A DNA stretch of 64,000 nt from Streptomyces sp. S.PNR 29 (GCF_030386795.1 NZ_JANUQM010000004.1:248001-312000), one strand, 5' to 3'. Shown: positions 52,169 to 63,525, counted from the first letter of the stretch. Made by a program: numbers and translations. Notes: generated by a model not told the origin, from the sequence alone.

Positions 52169-52861
52169 TCAGTAGCGCGTGATCGCCGTCGCCCCGCTCG
52201 CCGTCCCGATGGCCACATGCGGCCGCGCCCCCGGATCCGCCCACCGCAGGATCCGCCGCATCGCGTCCAGCGGTACGGACACGCAACCGGACGTGGGACC
52301 GCGGCCCCTGACGTGCAGGAAGATGCCGGCGCCGCGCCCCCGCACCGGACGTTCGTAGTTGAACCCGATGACCATCGCGTGCGCGTACCGCGTTCCGTAC
52401 GAGATCAGGTGCTCGGCCTCGGCGGCCCGGCAGTCCGCCGCCCGGGGCTCGGTCCACCGGTTGTACCGGCGGGAGTCGTTGTCCTGGCACCACCAGGAGG
52501 TGGCGCGCACCCGGCGGTACTTGTACGCCGTCCCGCCCGGCGCCGCCGAGATGCCGAAGGCGTACGGCAGGTCGTACAGCCCGGTCGGTGTGGTGCCGGT
52601 GCCCTGTCTGCGGGAGGCACCCTCGACCAGGCCCCCGGCTCCGAAGAAGGCCGGAGCGGAACCGGCCTTGACCCATCTCCCGCGTCTGAGGTCCCACCAC
52701 GTCACGGTGCCGGACGTCGAAGCGGTCCGGGGGGCCACGGCGGTGATGAGCTGGGTGCCGCCCCCGGTGCCGGCCATCCGCGCCGGCAACGGCTCGGACG
52801 GCGGGCCGCCGCCGGGCACCAGGAGGGACAGGGAGGCGAGGGCGAGGACACCGGGGCGCAT
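52169..52861 (-). CDS. Exported L,D-transpeptidase-like (YkuD) protein
   Basis: A 230-residue protein with a short Sec signal (residues 1-20 or so, RPGVLALASLSLLVPGG). The YkuD-type catalytic motif is visible as GIFLHVRGRGPTSGCVSVP with its Cys and His. Proteins of this group cross-link or modify peptidoglycan; the catalytic core is smaller than in classical Ldt enzymes. It reads toward the reductase operon but 139 bases separate them, so cotranscription is uncertain. The following 3-base gap links it to the PNPOx-like gene upstream, a likely operon. Confidence 0.82.
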   Translation of the reverse strand: MRPGVLALASLSLLVPGGGPPSEPLPARMAGTGGGTQLITAVAPRTASTSGTVTWWDLRRGRWVKAGSAPAFFGAGGLVEGASRRQGTGTTPTGLYDLPYAFGISAAPGGTAYKYRRVRATSWWCQDNDSRRYNRWTEPRAADCRAAEAEHLISYGTRYAHAMVIGFNYERPVRGRGAGIFLHVRGRGPTSGCVSVPLDAMRRILRWADPGARPHVAIGTASGATAITRY

Positions 52862-52864
52862 GGT

Positions 52865-53452
52865 TCAGACCGTAGAGGGCGGCAGCGGCAACGGCAGCCC
52901 GGGTAGGCCGTCCAGGCTGCTCGCGATGTGCTCCTTCTTGGTGAAGTACTCGCTCAGCGAGGCGTCGTCCTCGCGTGCGAAGCGCTTGCCGTGCAGGTCA
53001 CGGTCCGCCTCGTACGTCATGAAGGGCACCGCGTATCCACAGGTGTCGCGGACCAGTTCGGCCGTCACGACGATGATCGCGCGCAGGCCGTGCCGGGTCG
53101 GGTCGATGTCCGGGAAGTGGGGGAGCAGTTCCCTGAAGCGCGGGTCGTCGCGGAAGACCGGCTCACCGCGGCCGTGGACGCGGACGATGTTCGGCGGTCC
53201 CTGGAAGGCGCACCACATCAGGGTGATCCGGCCGTTCTCACGCAGATGCGCGATCGTCTCGGCGTTGGAGCCGGCGAAGTCGAGGTAGGCCACCGTGTGC
53301 TCGTCGAGCACCGCGAAGGAGCCCTTGAGGCCCTTGGGGGAGAGGTTGACCGTGCCGTCGGCGGACAAGGGGGCGGTGGCGGTGAAGAAGAGGGGCTGGG
53401 ACTCGATGAAGGTGCGGAGTCTGCCGTCTATGCGCTCGTAAGTCTTTCCCAT
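52865..53452 (-). CDS. Pyridoxamine 5'-phosphate oxidase-family flavin-binding protein
   Basis: A 195-residue split-barrel protein. The core runs FIESQPLFFTATAPLSADGTVNLSPKGLKGSFAVLDEHTVAYLDFAGSNAETIAHLRENGRITLM. This is the pattern of F420- or FMN-binding PNPOx-like proteins, most of which are not true PNP oxidases. Substrate unknown. ATG 53452 is unambiguous (GKTYERIDGRL). Confidence 0.87.
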   Translation of the reverse strand: MGKTYERIDGRLRTFIESQPLFFTATAPLSADGTVNLSPKGLKGSFAVLDEHTVAYLDFAGSNAETIAHLRENGRITLMWCAFQGPPNIVRVHGRGEPVFRDDPRFRELLPHFPDIDPTRHGLRAIIVVTAELVRDTCGYAVPFMTYEADRDLHGKRFAREDDASLSEYFTKKEHIASSLDGLPGLPLPLPPSTV

Positions 53453-53558
53453 GTCTAACGATTATGAGCGCATGTCTTTTGCCTGTCTAAGGAATCGGGG
53501 AGTTGCGGTGGCCGCCCCGGCCGGCGTGCCAACGGGGCGGCCACGGCTGTCTGTCACA

Positions 53559-54476
53559 TCACTTCGAGAGCGTGCAGGCGGCCAGCGAGTCCAGGCCGGC
53601 CGGGCGCTCGGCGGTGCGGCCGATCGCGGTGGCGATGCGGTTGATGGTGGAGACGCGCTTGTCCTCCAGCGGGCCGAGGATGGCGTTCTGCACGAAGTTG
53701 GGGCCACCCTGGCCGACGGTGTCGACGAGCCGCTTGTTGGCCTCGGCGACCTGCGTGTCCAGCAGCGTCAGGTTGCGGTCGACCTCGGCCTGCGCGGAGG
53801 CCGGGATCGCCGGCAGCTGGGAGGCGACGTCCGGGCAGCTGATGGTGCCCGCCCCGGCGTTGCCGGCCTCGCCACCCGCGCCCGCCTCGGCTCCGGCACC
53901 GGCCTCCTCGCCCGCGCCCGCGCCCGCCCCGGCTCCGGCCTCTGCGCCCGCGCCGGCCTCCTCGCCCGCGCCGGCCTCGGCTCCGGCCTCCTCACCGGTG
54001 CCCGCCTGCTCGCCCGCGCCGGCCGCGCCGTCCGCGTTGAGGGTGCAGGCGGCGAACGCCTCCAGGCCCTCCGGCTTCTCGGCGGCGCGGCCGATGGCGG
54101 TCTCGATGCGGTTGAGGGCGGCGACGCGCTTGTCCTCCAGCGGGCCGAGGATGGCGTTCTGCACGAAGTTGGGGCCACCCTGACCGACGGTGTCGACGAG
54201 GCGCTTGTTGGCTTCGTCGATCTGGGTCTGAAGCTGGGCGAGGTTGCGGTCGACCTCGGCCTGCGCGGAGGCGGGGATCTCCGGCAGCTGGTCGGTGACG
54301 TCCGGACACGTGATGGTGCCGGGGCTCGCCAGCGTCTTCGCGTCCGTGCCGTTGCTCTTGGACGATTCCCCGGCGAGGGCGGAACCGGCGATCACCGCGC
54401 CGGACAGCGCCACCGCGGCGGCGCCGCCGATGATCGCGACGCGACGCTTGTTGTACTTCGGAAGAGCCCTGGACAT
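53559..54476 (-). CDS. Secreted protein with a duplicated domain joined by an acidic Ala/Gly/Glu linker
   Basis: A 305-residue exported protein (signal/membrane helix residues about 11-36). Two copies of a domain of about 90 residues occupy about 50-145 and 210-305. Each has I-T/S-C-P-D-V at its start, ANKRLVDTVGQGGPNFVQNAI in the middle, and AACTL near its end, so each can make one disulfide. The linker (about 147-208) is a low-complexity A-G-A-G-E-E repeat. No family is recognised. It lies between the PNPOx gene and argG, divergent from argG. Confidence 0.8.
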   Translation of the reverse strand: MSRALPKYNKRRVAIIGGAAAVALSGAVIAGSALAGESSKSNGTDAKTLASPGTITCPDVTDQLPEIPASAQAEVDRNLAQLQTQIDEANKRLVDTVGQGGPNFVQNAILGPLEDKRVAALNRIETAIGRAAEKPEGLEAFAACTLNADGAAGAGEQAGTGEEAGAEAGAGEEAGAGAEAGAGAGAGAGEEAGAGAEAGAGGEAGNAGAGTISCPDVASQLPAIPASAQAEVDRNLTLLDTQVAEANKRLVDTVGQGGPNFVQNAILGPLEDKRVSTINRIATAIGRTAERPAGLDSLAACTLSK

Positions 54477-54646
54477 GCGGATGCCTCACTCGGGTCAGGG
54501 GGGTCGTTGTTTTACAAACGCGGCGCCTGCGTTCGGCGAGAGGTACGGGAAAGCGGTTGCTCGCGTTCAACCGCTGTTCGATCTGCTCACGGCATGACCG
54601 AAATCCGACCCTCCCTCGCCCCTGATTGACGAATCATGCGGACTCC

Positions 54647-54662
54647 TGCATACTCATGCATG
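54647..54662. promoter_or_regulatory. ARG box upstream of argG
   Basis: TGCATA-CTCA-TGCATG, 28 bases before the argG GTG, has the same half-sites and spacing as the argC site. A partial TCATGC lies just upstream at 54634-54639. Confidence 0.8.
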
Positions 54663-54690
54663 TCAGCGAATGCACTGTGAGGAGAAACCC

Positions 54691-55884
<1,194 letters not shown>

Positions 55885-55912
55885 CCGCGACCGGTCACCT
55901 CACACGCACTAG

Positions 55913-57415
<1,503 letters not shown>

Positions 57416-57492
57416 CCGCTCCGTTTCCCCGAGGGCGTCGCGGGATACGTTGGTCGGGCAGCCGCCAAGGAGCCGACCGAACGGAGCCCGCG

Positions 57493-58464
57493 ATGCCCTT
57501 CGCCCGCCTGGCCTCAGCAACCACCCCCACCTGTCACATCGGCCTGGGGCTCGCCGCCGTCGGCCGGCCCGGCTACATCAACCTCGGCCGCGAGCGGGAC
57601 CTGCCGGCCGATCGCGGTGTCGACGCGATGCGCGAGCGTACGCACGAACTCCTCGACGCCGCCTACGCCCAAGGCGTCCGCTACTTCGACGTCGCCCGCT
57701 CCTACGGCCGCTCCGAGGAGTTCCTCGCCGACTGGCTGACGGCCCGGCCGGACGTCGAAGACGTCGTCGTCGGCAGCAAGTGGGGCTACACCTACACCGC
57801 CGACTGGTCCACCGACGCCGAACAGCACGAGGTCAAGGACCACAGCCTCGCCACGTACGAGCGGCAGCGCGCCGAGACCGACGCCCTGCTGGGCGACCGC
57901 CTCGACCTCTACCAGATCCACTCGGTGACCCCGGACAGCCCCGCCCTCACCGACAAGGAGCTCCACGCCAGGCTCGCCGAGGCCGCGGCGGCAGGACTGA
58001 CCATCGGCTTCTCCACCAGCGGCCCGGCCCAGGCCGAGGCCATCCGCGCCGCCCTCGCCGTGACGGTCGACGGCGAGCCACTCTTCCGTACCGTCCAGTC
58101 CACGTACAACGCGCTGGAGACCTCCGCCGCGCCCGCGCTCGCCGAGGCGCACGAGGCCGGGCTCACGGTGATCGTCAAGGAGGGCATGGCCAACGGTCGG
58201 CTCGCGGAGCCGCACGCGGCGGACGTACTGAAGGCCGTGGCCCAGGAGACCGGTCTCGGCTGTGACGCGGTCGCCCTGGCGCTGATCCTGCGGCAGCCCT
58301 GGGCCGGCGTGGTCCTCTCCGGCGCCGCGACCACCGCCCAGCTCGCCTCCAACCTGCACGCCGCCGTCGTCGACCTCGACGACGACCAGCTGGCACGGCT
58401 CGCCACGCTGGCCGAGGAGCCGCGCGCCTACTGGGAGCGGCGCGGGCAGCTGCCCTGGCACTGA
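57493..58464 (+). CDS. Aldo/keto reductase
   Basis: A 323-residue TIM-barrel oxidoreductase using NAD(P)H. The catalytic tetrad is visible: Asp in YFDVARSYG, Tyr in RSYGRSEEFL, Lys in VVGSKWGYT, and His in LYQIHSVTPD. No cofactor-specific RRxH-type motif is obvious. Substrate unknown. It is a separate transcription unit after argH (77-base gap) on the same strand. Confidence 0.92.
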   Translation: MPFARLASATTPTCHIGLGLAAVGRPGYINLGRERDLPADRGVDAMRERTHELLDAAYAQGVRYFDVARSYGRSEEFLADWLTARPDVEDVVVGSKWGYTYTADWSTDAEQHEVKDHSLATYERQRAETDALLGDRLDLYQIHSVTPDSPALTDKELHARLAEAAAAGLTIGFSTSGPAQAEAIRAALAVTVDGEPLFRTVQSTYNALETSAAPALAEAHEAGLTVIVKEGMANGRLAEPHAADVLKAVAQETGLGCDAVALALILRQPWAGVVLSGAATTAQLASNLHAAVVDLDDDQLARLATLAEEPRAYWERRGQLPWH

Positions 58465-58505
58465 GCCGCTGGTCCCTCTCGTCGATCGCTCCCGATCAGA
58501 CGGCG

Positions 58506-58545
58506 TGAGTCACACATGACCATCATGAGTCACGCATGACCATGA
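58506..58545. repeat. Two 20-base direct repeats upstream of the TetR gene
   Basis: TGAGTCACACATGACCATCA and TGAGTCACGCATGACCATGA, 18 of 20 identical, run directly into the palindrome at 58546. Confidence 0.85.
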
Positions 58546-58563
58546 TGAGACATGAATGTCTCA
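58546..58563. promoter_or_regulatory. TetR operator
   Basis: TGAGACATGAATGTCTCA is a perfect palindrome with 9-base arms meeting at AT-type centre (8 bases plus GA). It lies 20 bases before the TetR ATG, overlapping the promoter: TACGCT (58571-58576) fits a -10 hexamer 6 bases before the start. A half-site TTGTCTCA precedes the ATG. Confidence 0.8.
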
Positions 58564-58582
58564 CATGGGCTACGCTTGTCTC

Positions 58583-59134
58583 ATGGCCGTCGATCGTGAG
58601 CGCGTACTGCGCACCGCCGCAGCCCTGCTGACCCGTAAATCCACCGCGACCATGGACGAGGTCGCCAAGGCGGCCGGGATCAGCCGGGCCACACTGCACC
58701 GCCACTTCGCCGGGCGTGACGCGCTCGTCCGGGCACTGGAGACGCTCGGCATCGACGAGTGCGAGGCCGCTCTGGACGCGGCCCGCCTGGACGAGGGGCC
58801 CGCGAGCGACGCCGTACACCGGCTCGTGGCCGCCATCGAGCCCGCCGCCGGTCTGCTCGCCTTCCTCTACACCGAGAACCAGCTGTTCGAGGGCGAGGAG
58901 CAGAACGCCGGCTGGGCCCGGATCGACGATCGCATCGCCGACCTGTTCCGGCGCGGTCAGCAGACCGGCGAGTTCCGTATCGACCTCACCCCCGCCTGGC
59001 TCACCGAGGCGCTGTACGGCCTGCTGGCGTCCGGCGCCTGGGCGGTCACGGAAGGCCGCGTCGCCCGGAACGACTTCACCCACATGATCGTCGGGCTGCT
59101 GCTCGGCGGCGCGCTACGGAGAGAGGAACCATGA
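58583..59134 (+). CDS. TetR-family repressor of the adjacent efflux pump
   Basis: A 183-residue TetR-type regulator. Helix-turn-helix at about residues 12-55 (TMDEVAKAAGISRATLHRHFAGRDALVRAL), followed by a helical ligand-binding domain with no recognised ligand. ATG 58583 is close behind a TACGCT hexamer, so the message is probably leaderless. It overlaps the efflux gene by ATGA, so repressor and pump form one autoregulated operon. Confidence 0.92.
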   Translation: MAVDRERVLRTAAALLTRKSTATMDEVAKAAGISRATLHRHFAGRDALVRALETLGIDECEAALDAARLDEGPASDAVHRLVAAIEPAAGLLAFLYTENQLFEGEEQNAGWARIDDRIADLFRRGQQTGEFRIDLTPAWLTEALYGLLASGAWAVTEGRVARNDFTHMIVGLLLGGALRREEP

Positions 59135-60654
59135 CCAGCACCCTGCAGCCGGCGAGCCCGAACGAGGTGGTGAAGCGCCCGGGCCGCTGGCTCGCGCTCT
59201 GCGTCCTCGTGCTCGCCGTGCTGCTGGTGGCCGTCGACGCGACCGTCCTCGGTCTCGCGACCCCCTACATCAGTGAGGATCTGAAGCCCTCCGGAACCCA
59301 GCTCCTCTGGATCGGCGACGTCTACTCCTTCGTCATCGCCGGTCTGCTCGTCTCCATGGGCAGCCTCGGCGACCGCATCGGCCGCAAGCGGATCCTGCTC
59401 GGCGGCGCCACGGCGTTCGGCGCGATATCCGTCCTCAACGCCTACGCGTTCACACCCGAGCTGATGATCCTGGCCCGGGCGCTGCTCGGCGTCGCGGGCG
59501 CCACCCTGATGCCCGCCACGCTCGCCCTGATCCGCAACCTCTTCCACGACCCGCGCGAACGCAGCCTCGCCGTCGGCATCTGGGGTGCGACCGCCTCGGC
59601 CGGCACGGCCGTCGGCCCGGTCGCCGGAGGCTTCCTGCTGGAGCACTTCTGGTGGGGCTCGGTCTTCCTGATCAACCTGCCCGTGATGGCGGTCCTGGTG
59701 CTCGTCGGCATCAGGCTGCTGCCCGAGTCGCGCACCCCGGACCCCGGCCCCTGGGACATGCTCAGCGTGGTGCTGTCGCTGGTCGGCATGGTCGGTGTCG
59801 TCTACGCCGTCAAGGAGGCCGCCACGCACGGACTCACCTGGGAGGCGCCCGCCGCGGGTCTGCTGGGCGCGGCGGCACTGTACGGCTTCGTGCGCCGCCA
59901 GCTCACGCTGCCGACCCCGCTGCTGGACATGCGGCTGTTCCGCAACCGCGGCTTCAGCGGGGCGGTCCTGGCCGACCTGCTGACCATCCTGGGGCTGTCC
60001 GGGCTGGTGTTCTTCCTCTCCCAGTACCTGCAACTCGTGCAGGGCAGGCGGCCGTTCGAGGCGGGACTCGCCGAACTGCCCGCCGCGGTCGGTGCGGTGG
60101 CGGCCGGTCTGGTCGCCGGTCGCACGGCCCGGCGTTTCTCGGTGCGGGCCGTGGTCTCCGGCGGACTCGCGGCCATCGGCCTCGCACTCGCCGCGCTGAC
60201 CGTCGTCGAGCAGTCCACCGGCTACCCGCTGCTGGGCACGGCCCTGCTGGTCGTCGGCCTCGGCGCCGGTCTCTCGTTCACCGTCACCGCCGATGTGATC
60301 CTCTCCAGCGTGCCCAAGGAACAGGCGGGCGCGGCGTCCGCGGTGTCCGAGACGGCGTACGAACTCGGCGCGGCCCTCGGCATCGCCGTACTCGGCTCCA
60401 TCGTGACCGGCGTCTACCGGGGCTTCACCGCCCCGGCGGGCACCCCGGCCGAGGCCCACGAGTCACTGGGCGGCGCGGTGGAGGCGGCGGCACACCTGCC
60501 CGCCCGTACCTCCGGGGCCCTGCTGGAGGCGGCCCGCCAGTCCTTCGTGGACGGCCTGGCGCTGGCGGCGGGGGCAGGTGCGGCGGTACTGCTGGCAGCG
60601 GCGGCAGCCGCGTGGTTCACGCTGCGGGACCAACGGCTGGACAGCCGGCCCTGA
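59131..60654 (+). CDS. DHA2-family (EmrB/QacA) MFS efflux transporter
   Basis: A 507-residue carrier with 14 predicted helices, using proton exchange to export drugs or other hydrophobic compounds. Motif A is GSLGDRIGRKRILL. Helix 1 has the acidic DATVLGLATPYISEDL (DATV type, common in 14-helix members), and motif C is GATASAGTAVGPVAGG. Translation is coupled to the TetR gene. No self-resistance or biosynthetic context is present, so the substrate is open. Confidence 0.93.
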   Translation: MTSTLQPASPNEVVKRPGRWLALCVLVLAVLLVAVDATVLGLATPYISEDLKPSGTQLLWIGDVYSFVIAGLLVSMGSLGDRIGRKRILLGGATAFGAISVLNAYAFTPELMILARALLGVAGATLMPATLALIRNLFHDPRERSLAVGIWGATASAGTAVGPVAGGFLLEHFWWGSVFLINLPVMAVLVLVGIRLLPESRTPDPGPWDMLSVVLSLVGMVGVVYAVKEAATHGLTWEAPAAGLLGAAALYGFVRRQLTLPTPLLDMRLFRNRGFSGAVLADLLTILGLSGLVFFLSQYLQLVQGRRPFEAGLAELPAAVGAVAAGLVAGRTARRFSVRAVVSGGLAAIGLALAALTVVEQSTGYPLLGTALLVVGLGAGLSFTVTADVILSSVPKEQAGAASAVSETAYELGAALGIAVLGSIVTGVYRGFTAPAGTPAEAHESLGGAVEAAAHLPARTSGALLEAARQSFVDGLALAAGAGAAVLLAAAAAAWFTLRDQRLDSRP

Positions 60655-60676
60655 GTACCCGAGCACCGGAACGGCG

Positions 60677-61351
60677 CTACGCGGCCTCTTTGGCCTTGCT
60701 GGCGTACATGTCCACGTACTCCTGCCCGGACAGCCGCATGACCTCGGTCATCACCGAGTCGGTGACGGCCCGCAGCACATAACGGTCCCGGTCCATCCCC
60801 TCGTACCGCGAGAACTCCATCGCCTCCCCGAACCGCACCGTCACCTTGCGCGGCCGAGGCATACCCGCCCCACCCGGCTGGATCTTGTCCGTGCCGATCA
60901 TGGCGAACGGGACCACCGGCGCACCGGTCATCAGCGTCAGCCGGGCGATACCGGTGCGCCCCCGGTACAGCCGCCCGTCGGGGGAGCGGGTGCCCTCCGG
61001 GTAGATGCCGAAGACCCTGCCCTCCTCCAGCACCCGGCGGCCGGTCATCAGCGCCGCGACCCCGCCCCGGCCGCCGTCCCGGTCGACCGGGATCATGCCG
61101 ACGCCGGTGAAGAACCAGGCCATCAGCCGGCCCTTGAGGCCCTTGCCGGTGACGTACTCGTCCTTGCCGATGAAGAAGACCTGCCGGTCGCAGACCAGGG
61201 GCAAGATCATCGAGTCGATGAACGTCAGGTGGTTGCCGGCCAGGATCACCGGGCCGTCGCCCGGGATGTGCTCCGCGCCCTCCACCTGTGGGCGGAACAT
61301 CAGGCGCATGATCGGTCCGAGCACTGCCTTGATGAGCGCGAAGCGGGACAA
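60677..61351 (-). CDS. 1-acyl-sn-glycerol-3-phosphate acyltransferase (PlsC family)
   Basis: A roughly 224-residue membrane-bound acyltransferase. N-H-x4-D motif NHLTFID, glycerol-phosphate motif EGTRSPDGRLYRGRTG, and APVVPFAMIGT. Start is uncertain: TTG 61351 has GGAGGG 5 bases before, while TTG 61369 lies ahead of that site. Likely role: acylation of lysophosphatidate in phospholipid synthesis. Convergent with the efflux gene. Confidence 0.86.
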   Translation of the reverse strand: MSRFALIKAVLGPIMRLMFRPQVEGAEHIPGDGPVILAGNHLTFIDSMILPLVCDRQVFFIGKDEYVTGKGLKGRLMAWFFTGVGMIPVDRDGGRGGVAALMTGRRVLEEGRVFGIYPEGTRSPDGRLYRGRTGIARLTLMTGAPVVPFAMIGTDKIQPGGAGMPRPRKVTVRFGEAMEFSRYEGMDRDRYVLRAVTDSVMTEVMRLSGQEYVDMYASKAKEAA

Positions 61352-61694
61352 CGGGCCCTCCGGTGTCAAGTGGGTTGTCGAAGGAGTCGGTATGAGTCTG
61401 TGCAGGTGAGGACATTACTCGCGGCCCGGGGAGTAGTGCACATCGGGCGCGGCTGGTTCACCTAGGTATTACTCACTGTTGACGCATGTCCACCTGGGGT
61501 GGTGCGGCGTTGCCGGACGGCAATCCGGCCGGAACGCTCTGGCCGGGGTCGCGCGCCGGGGGCGGACGCCGGGGCGTCGGCATACCCGGGAACCGGTGCG
61601 GCCGATCCGGCCCCGGCTCAGCACTGACCGCGTACCCCGGCCCGCCCCCCTGAAGCCGACGGCCCGTCACACATCTGTTCCCGTACGACATCTC
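61352..61694. other. Gene-free stretch between the acyltransferase and glpQ1
   Basis: No credible gene on either strand; short reading frames here lack coding bias. I see an ATTACTC ... GAGTAGT inverted repeat at about 61413-61436 and otherwise nothing clear. The part nearest glpQ1 holds the PHO-box-like repeats listed separately. Confidence 0.45.
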
Positions 61695-61738
61695 GTGTCA
61701 CCGGCGTGTTCCCGCCAAGGTCTCCCACTCGTCATGTG
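61695..61738 (+). promoter_or_regulatory. PHO-box-like direct repeats upstream of glpQ1
   Basis: Four 11-base units in register: GTGTCACCGGC, GTGTTCCCGCC, AAGGTCTCCCA and CTCGTCATGTG. The first two match each other at 8 of 11 bases and resemble the Streptomyces PHO repeat (GTTCACC core). TACCAT at 61747-61752 fits a -10 hexamer just behind. PhoP activation of glpQ1 is known in S. coelicolor. Confidence 0.55.
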
Positions 61739-61789
61739 CACGCACCTACCATCAGCCCGCACTGACGGGCCGACGGCAGGAGGGCGCTC

Positions 61790-62956
61790 ATGGGAACGCA
61801 GGAGTCGAACGAACAGGCGCGCGGGACCGGACGACGGGCACTCCTCGGCGCGGCCGTGCTCGGCGCGGGCGGAGCCGCCCTCGGGCTGGCCGGCACGGCG
61901 AGAGCCGCCGGCGCCTCGCCCGGGAGCGGCGGGCTGAAGAGCCTGCCCGTGCCGACGATCATCGGCCACCGCGGAGCCAGCGGCTACCGGCCGGAACACA
62001 CCTTCGGCTCCTACCAGCTGGCCCTCGACCTGGGCGCCGACATCGTCGAGGCCGGCGATCTGGTGCCCACCAAGGACGGCCACATCGTCTGCCGCCACGA
62101 GCCGGAGATCGGCGGCACGACCGACGTCGCCGACCACCCCGAGTTCGCCGACCGCAGGACCACCAAGACCCTCGACGGCGTGTCCACCACCGGCTGGTTC
62201 ACCGAGGACTTCACCCTCGCCGAGCTGAAGACGCTCCGCGCGATCGAGCGCATCCCCGCCAACCGCCCGCACAACACGCTCTACGACGGCCGCTGGGAGA
62301 TCCCCACCTTCGAAGAGGTGCTCCAGTGGCAGGACGAGCAGACCCGCAAGCGCGGCAGGCAGGTCTGGATCTACCCCGAGACCAAGCACCCCAGCTACTT
62401 CCGCAAGCTGGGCCTCGGCCTGGAGGAACGGGTCGCCCGGCTGCTGCGCAAGTACGGCAAGGACAGGAAGAACTCGCCGGTCATCCTGCAGTCCTTCGAG
62501 CCCACCAGCATCCAGCGCCTGAACCGGCTCGTCGGCAACCCCCTCGTCGTCCTGCTGTCCACGGCGAACAGCCGCCCCTGGGACTTCGTCGAGGCGGGCG
62601 ACCCGCGCACGGTCGCCGACCTCATCACCCCCGAGGGCCTGAAGGAGATCGCCTCCTACGCCCAGGGCATCGGACCGACCCTCGACCTGGTCATCCCCAG
62701 GGACGCGAGCGGCAAGCTCACCCGGCCGACCACCCTGGTGACCGACGCGCACAAGGCGGGCCTGGTCCTGCACCCGTACACCATGCGCAACGAGAACCCC
62801 TTCCTGCCCGCCGACTTCCGCAAGGGCACCGACGCGGACGCCTACGGCGATGTCTTCGGGGCCTACGAGGCGTACTTCGCCACGGGCATCGACGGGGTCT
62901 TCACCGACCAGCCCGACACCGGCCTGCTGGCCCGCGAGGACTTCGTCAACGACTGA
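61790..62956 (+). CDS. glpQ1: Secreted glycerophosphodiester phosphodiesterase
   Basis: A 388-residue enzyme that releases glycerol-3-phosphate from glycerophosphodiesters, giving phosphate under starvation. Twin-arginine signal (GTGRRALLGAAVLGAGGAALGL). Catalytic IIGHRGASGYRPEHT, then metal residues in DIVEAGDLVPTKDGHIVCRHE, and late DGVFTDQPDTG. Between the metal-binding Glu and Asp there are two residues (E-A-G-D) where E. coli GlpQ has one (E-Q-D). ATG 61790 follows AGGAGG. The position fits SCO1565 (glpQ1). Confidence 0.92.
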   Translation: MGTQESNEQARGTGRRALLGAAVLGAGGAALGLAGTARAAGASPGSGGLKSLPVPTIIGHRGASGYRPEHTFGSYQLALDLGADIVEAGDLVPTKDGHIVCRHEPEIGGTTDVADHPEFADRRTTKTLDGVSTTGWFTEDFTLAELKTLRAIERIPANRPHNTLYDGRWEIPTFEEVLQWQDEQTRKRGRQVWIYPETKHPSYFRKLGLGLEERVARLLRKYGKDRKNSPVILQSFEPTSIQRLNRLVGNPLVVLLSTANSRPWDFVEAGDPRTVADLITPEGLKEIASYAQGIGPTLDLVIPRDASGKLTRPTTLVTDAHKAGLVLHPYTMRNENPFLPADFRKGTDADAYGDVFGAYEAYFATGIDGVFTDQPDTGLLAREDFVND

Positions 62957-62984
62957 GCCCTGTTCCCCGATCGGGGTGAAAGCC

Positions 62985-63016
62985 GGCCGCCCGGGCAACC
63001 TGCCGCCCGGGCGGCC
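62985..63016 (+). terminator. Terminator of glpQ1
   Basis: GGCCGCCCGGGC (62985-62996) pairs perfectly with GCCCGGGCGGCC (63005-63016) around 8 bases, 28 bases after the glpQ1 stop and before the sigma-like gene. Confidence 0.8.
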
Positions 63017-63030
63017 GCGTCGTCCTGCAT

Positions 63031-63525
63031 ATGACGCACGACCTGGTCACCAGCCTGGGCCCGCTGCTCACCGCCGAGACCTCCGCCGAGGCACATGCCT
63101 CGGGGACCGAGCCGGGCGACCTGGAGCAGGCGGTCTGGCTCCGTCTCCTGGAACGTCTTGAGGCCGACGGCCCGCCCAGCGACCCCCACCGCTGGCTGCG
63201 CAGCGCCGTCCGTATCGAGGCGCGCCGCACCCGCCGCACGACGCGACTGGAACGACCGTATGAGACCGAGCCGGCCGACGACGCCGACCGCGACCCCGAG
63301 GAGCTCGTCCTCGCCGCCGCCCGGCGCCGGGCCCTGCGGGACGCCGTGCGCCGCCTGCCGGGACGCTGCCCCCGGCTGCTGGAGGCCCTGCTCTCCCCGA
63401 AGGACCTGACATACCGGGAAATCGCAGGAGAGTTGGGTATCTCACAGGGCACTCTCGGCCCGGAACGTTCCAGATGCCTGGGATGTCTGCGGAGATTGCT
63501 CGCACCGGAGGTTGCGGCGCGCTGA
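63031..63525 (+). CDS. Small sigma-70-like RNA polymerase sigma factor
   Basis: A 164-residue protein. A region-2-like part (DLEQAVWLRLLERLEADGPPSDPHRWLRSAVRIEARRTRR, about residues 28-70) and a region-4-type helix-turn-helix (LRDAVRRLPGRCPRLLEALLSPKDLTYREIAGELGISQGTLGPERSRCLGCLRRLL, about 100-158) make a short ECF-like factor. There is no anti-sigma gene next to it. The ATG lacks a ribosome site and the glpQ1 terminator ends 14 bases before it, so its start or promoter is unclear. Confidence 0.8.
   Translation: MTHDLVTSLGPLLTAETSAEAHASGTEPGDLEQAVWLRLLERLEADGPPSDPHRWLRSAVRIEARRTRRTTRLERPYETEPADDADRDPEELVLAAARRRALRDAVRRLPGRCPRLLEALLSPKDLTYREIAGELGISQGTLGPERSRCLGCLRRLLAPEVAAR

Noticed and set aside
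61479..61937. A plus-strand frame of 152 codons upstream of glpQ1
   Set aside because: No coding bias or homology, overlaps the PHO-like repeats and the glpQ1 start in another frame.
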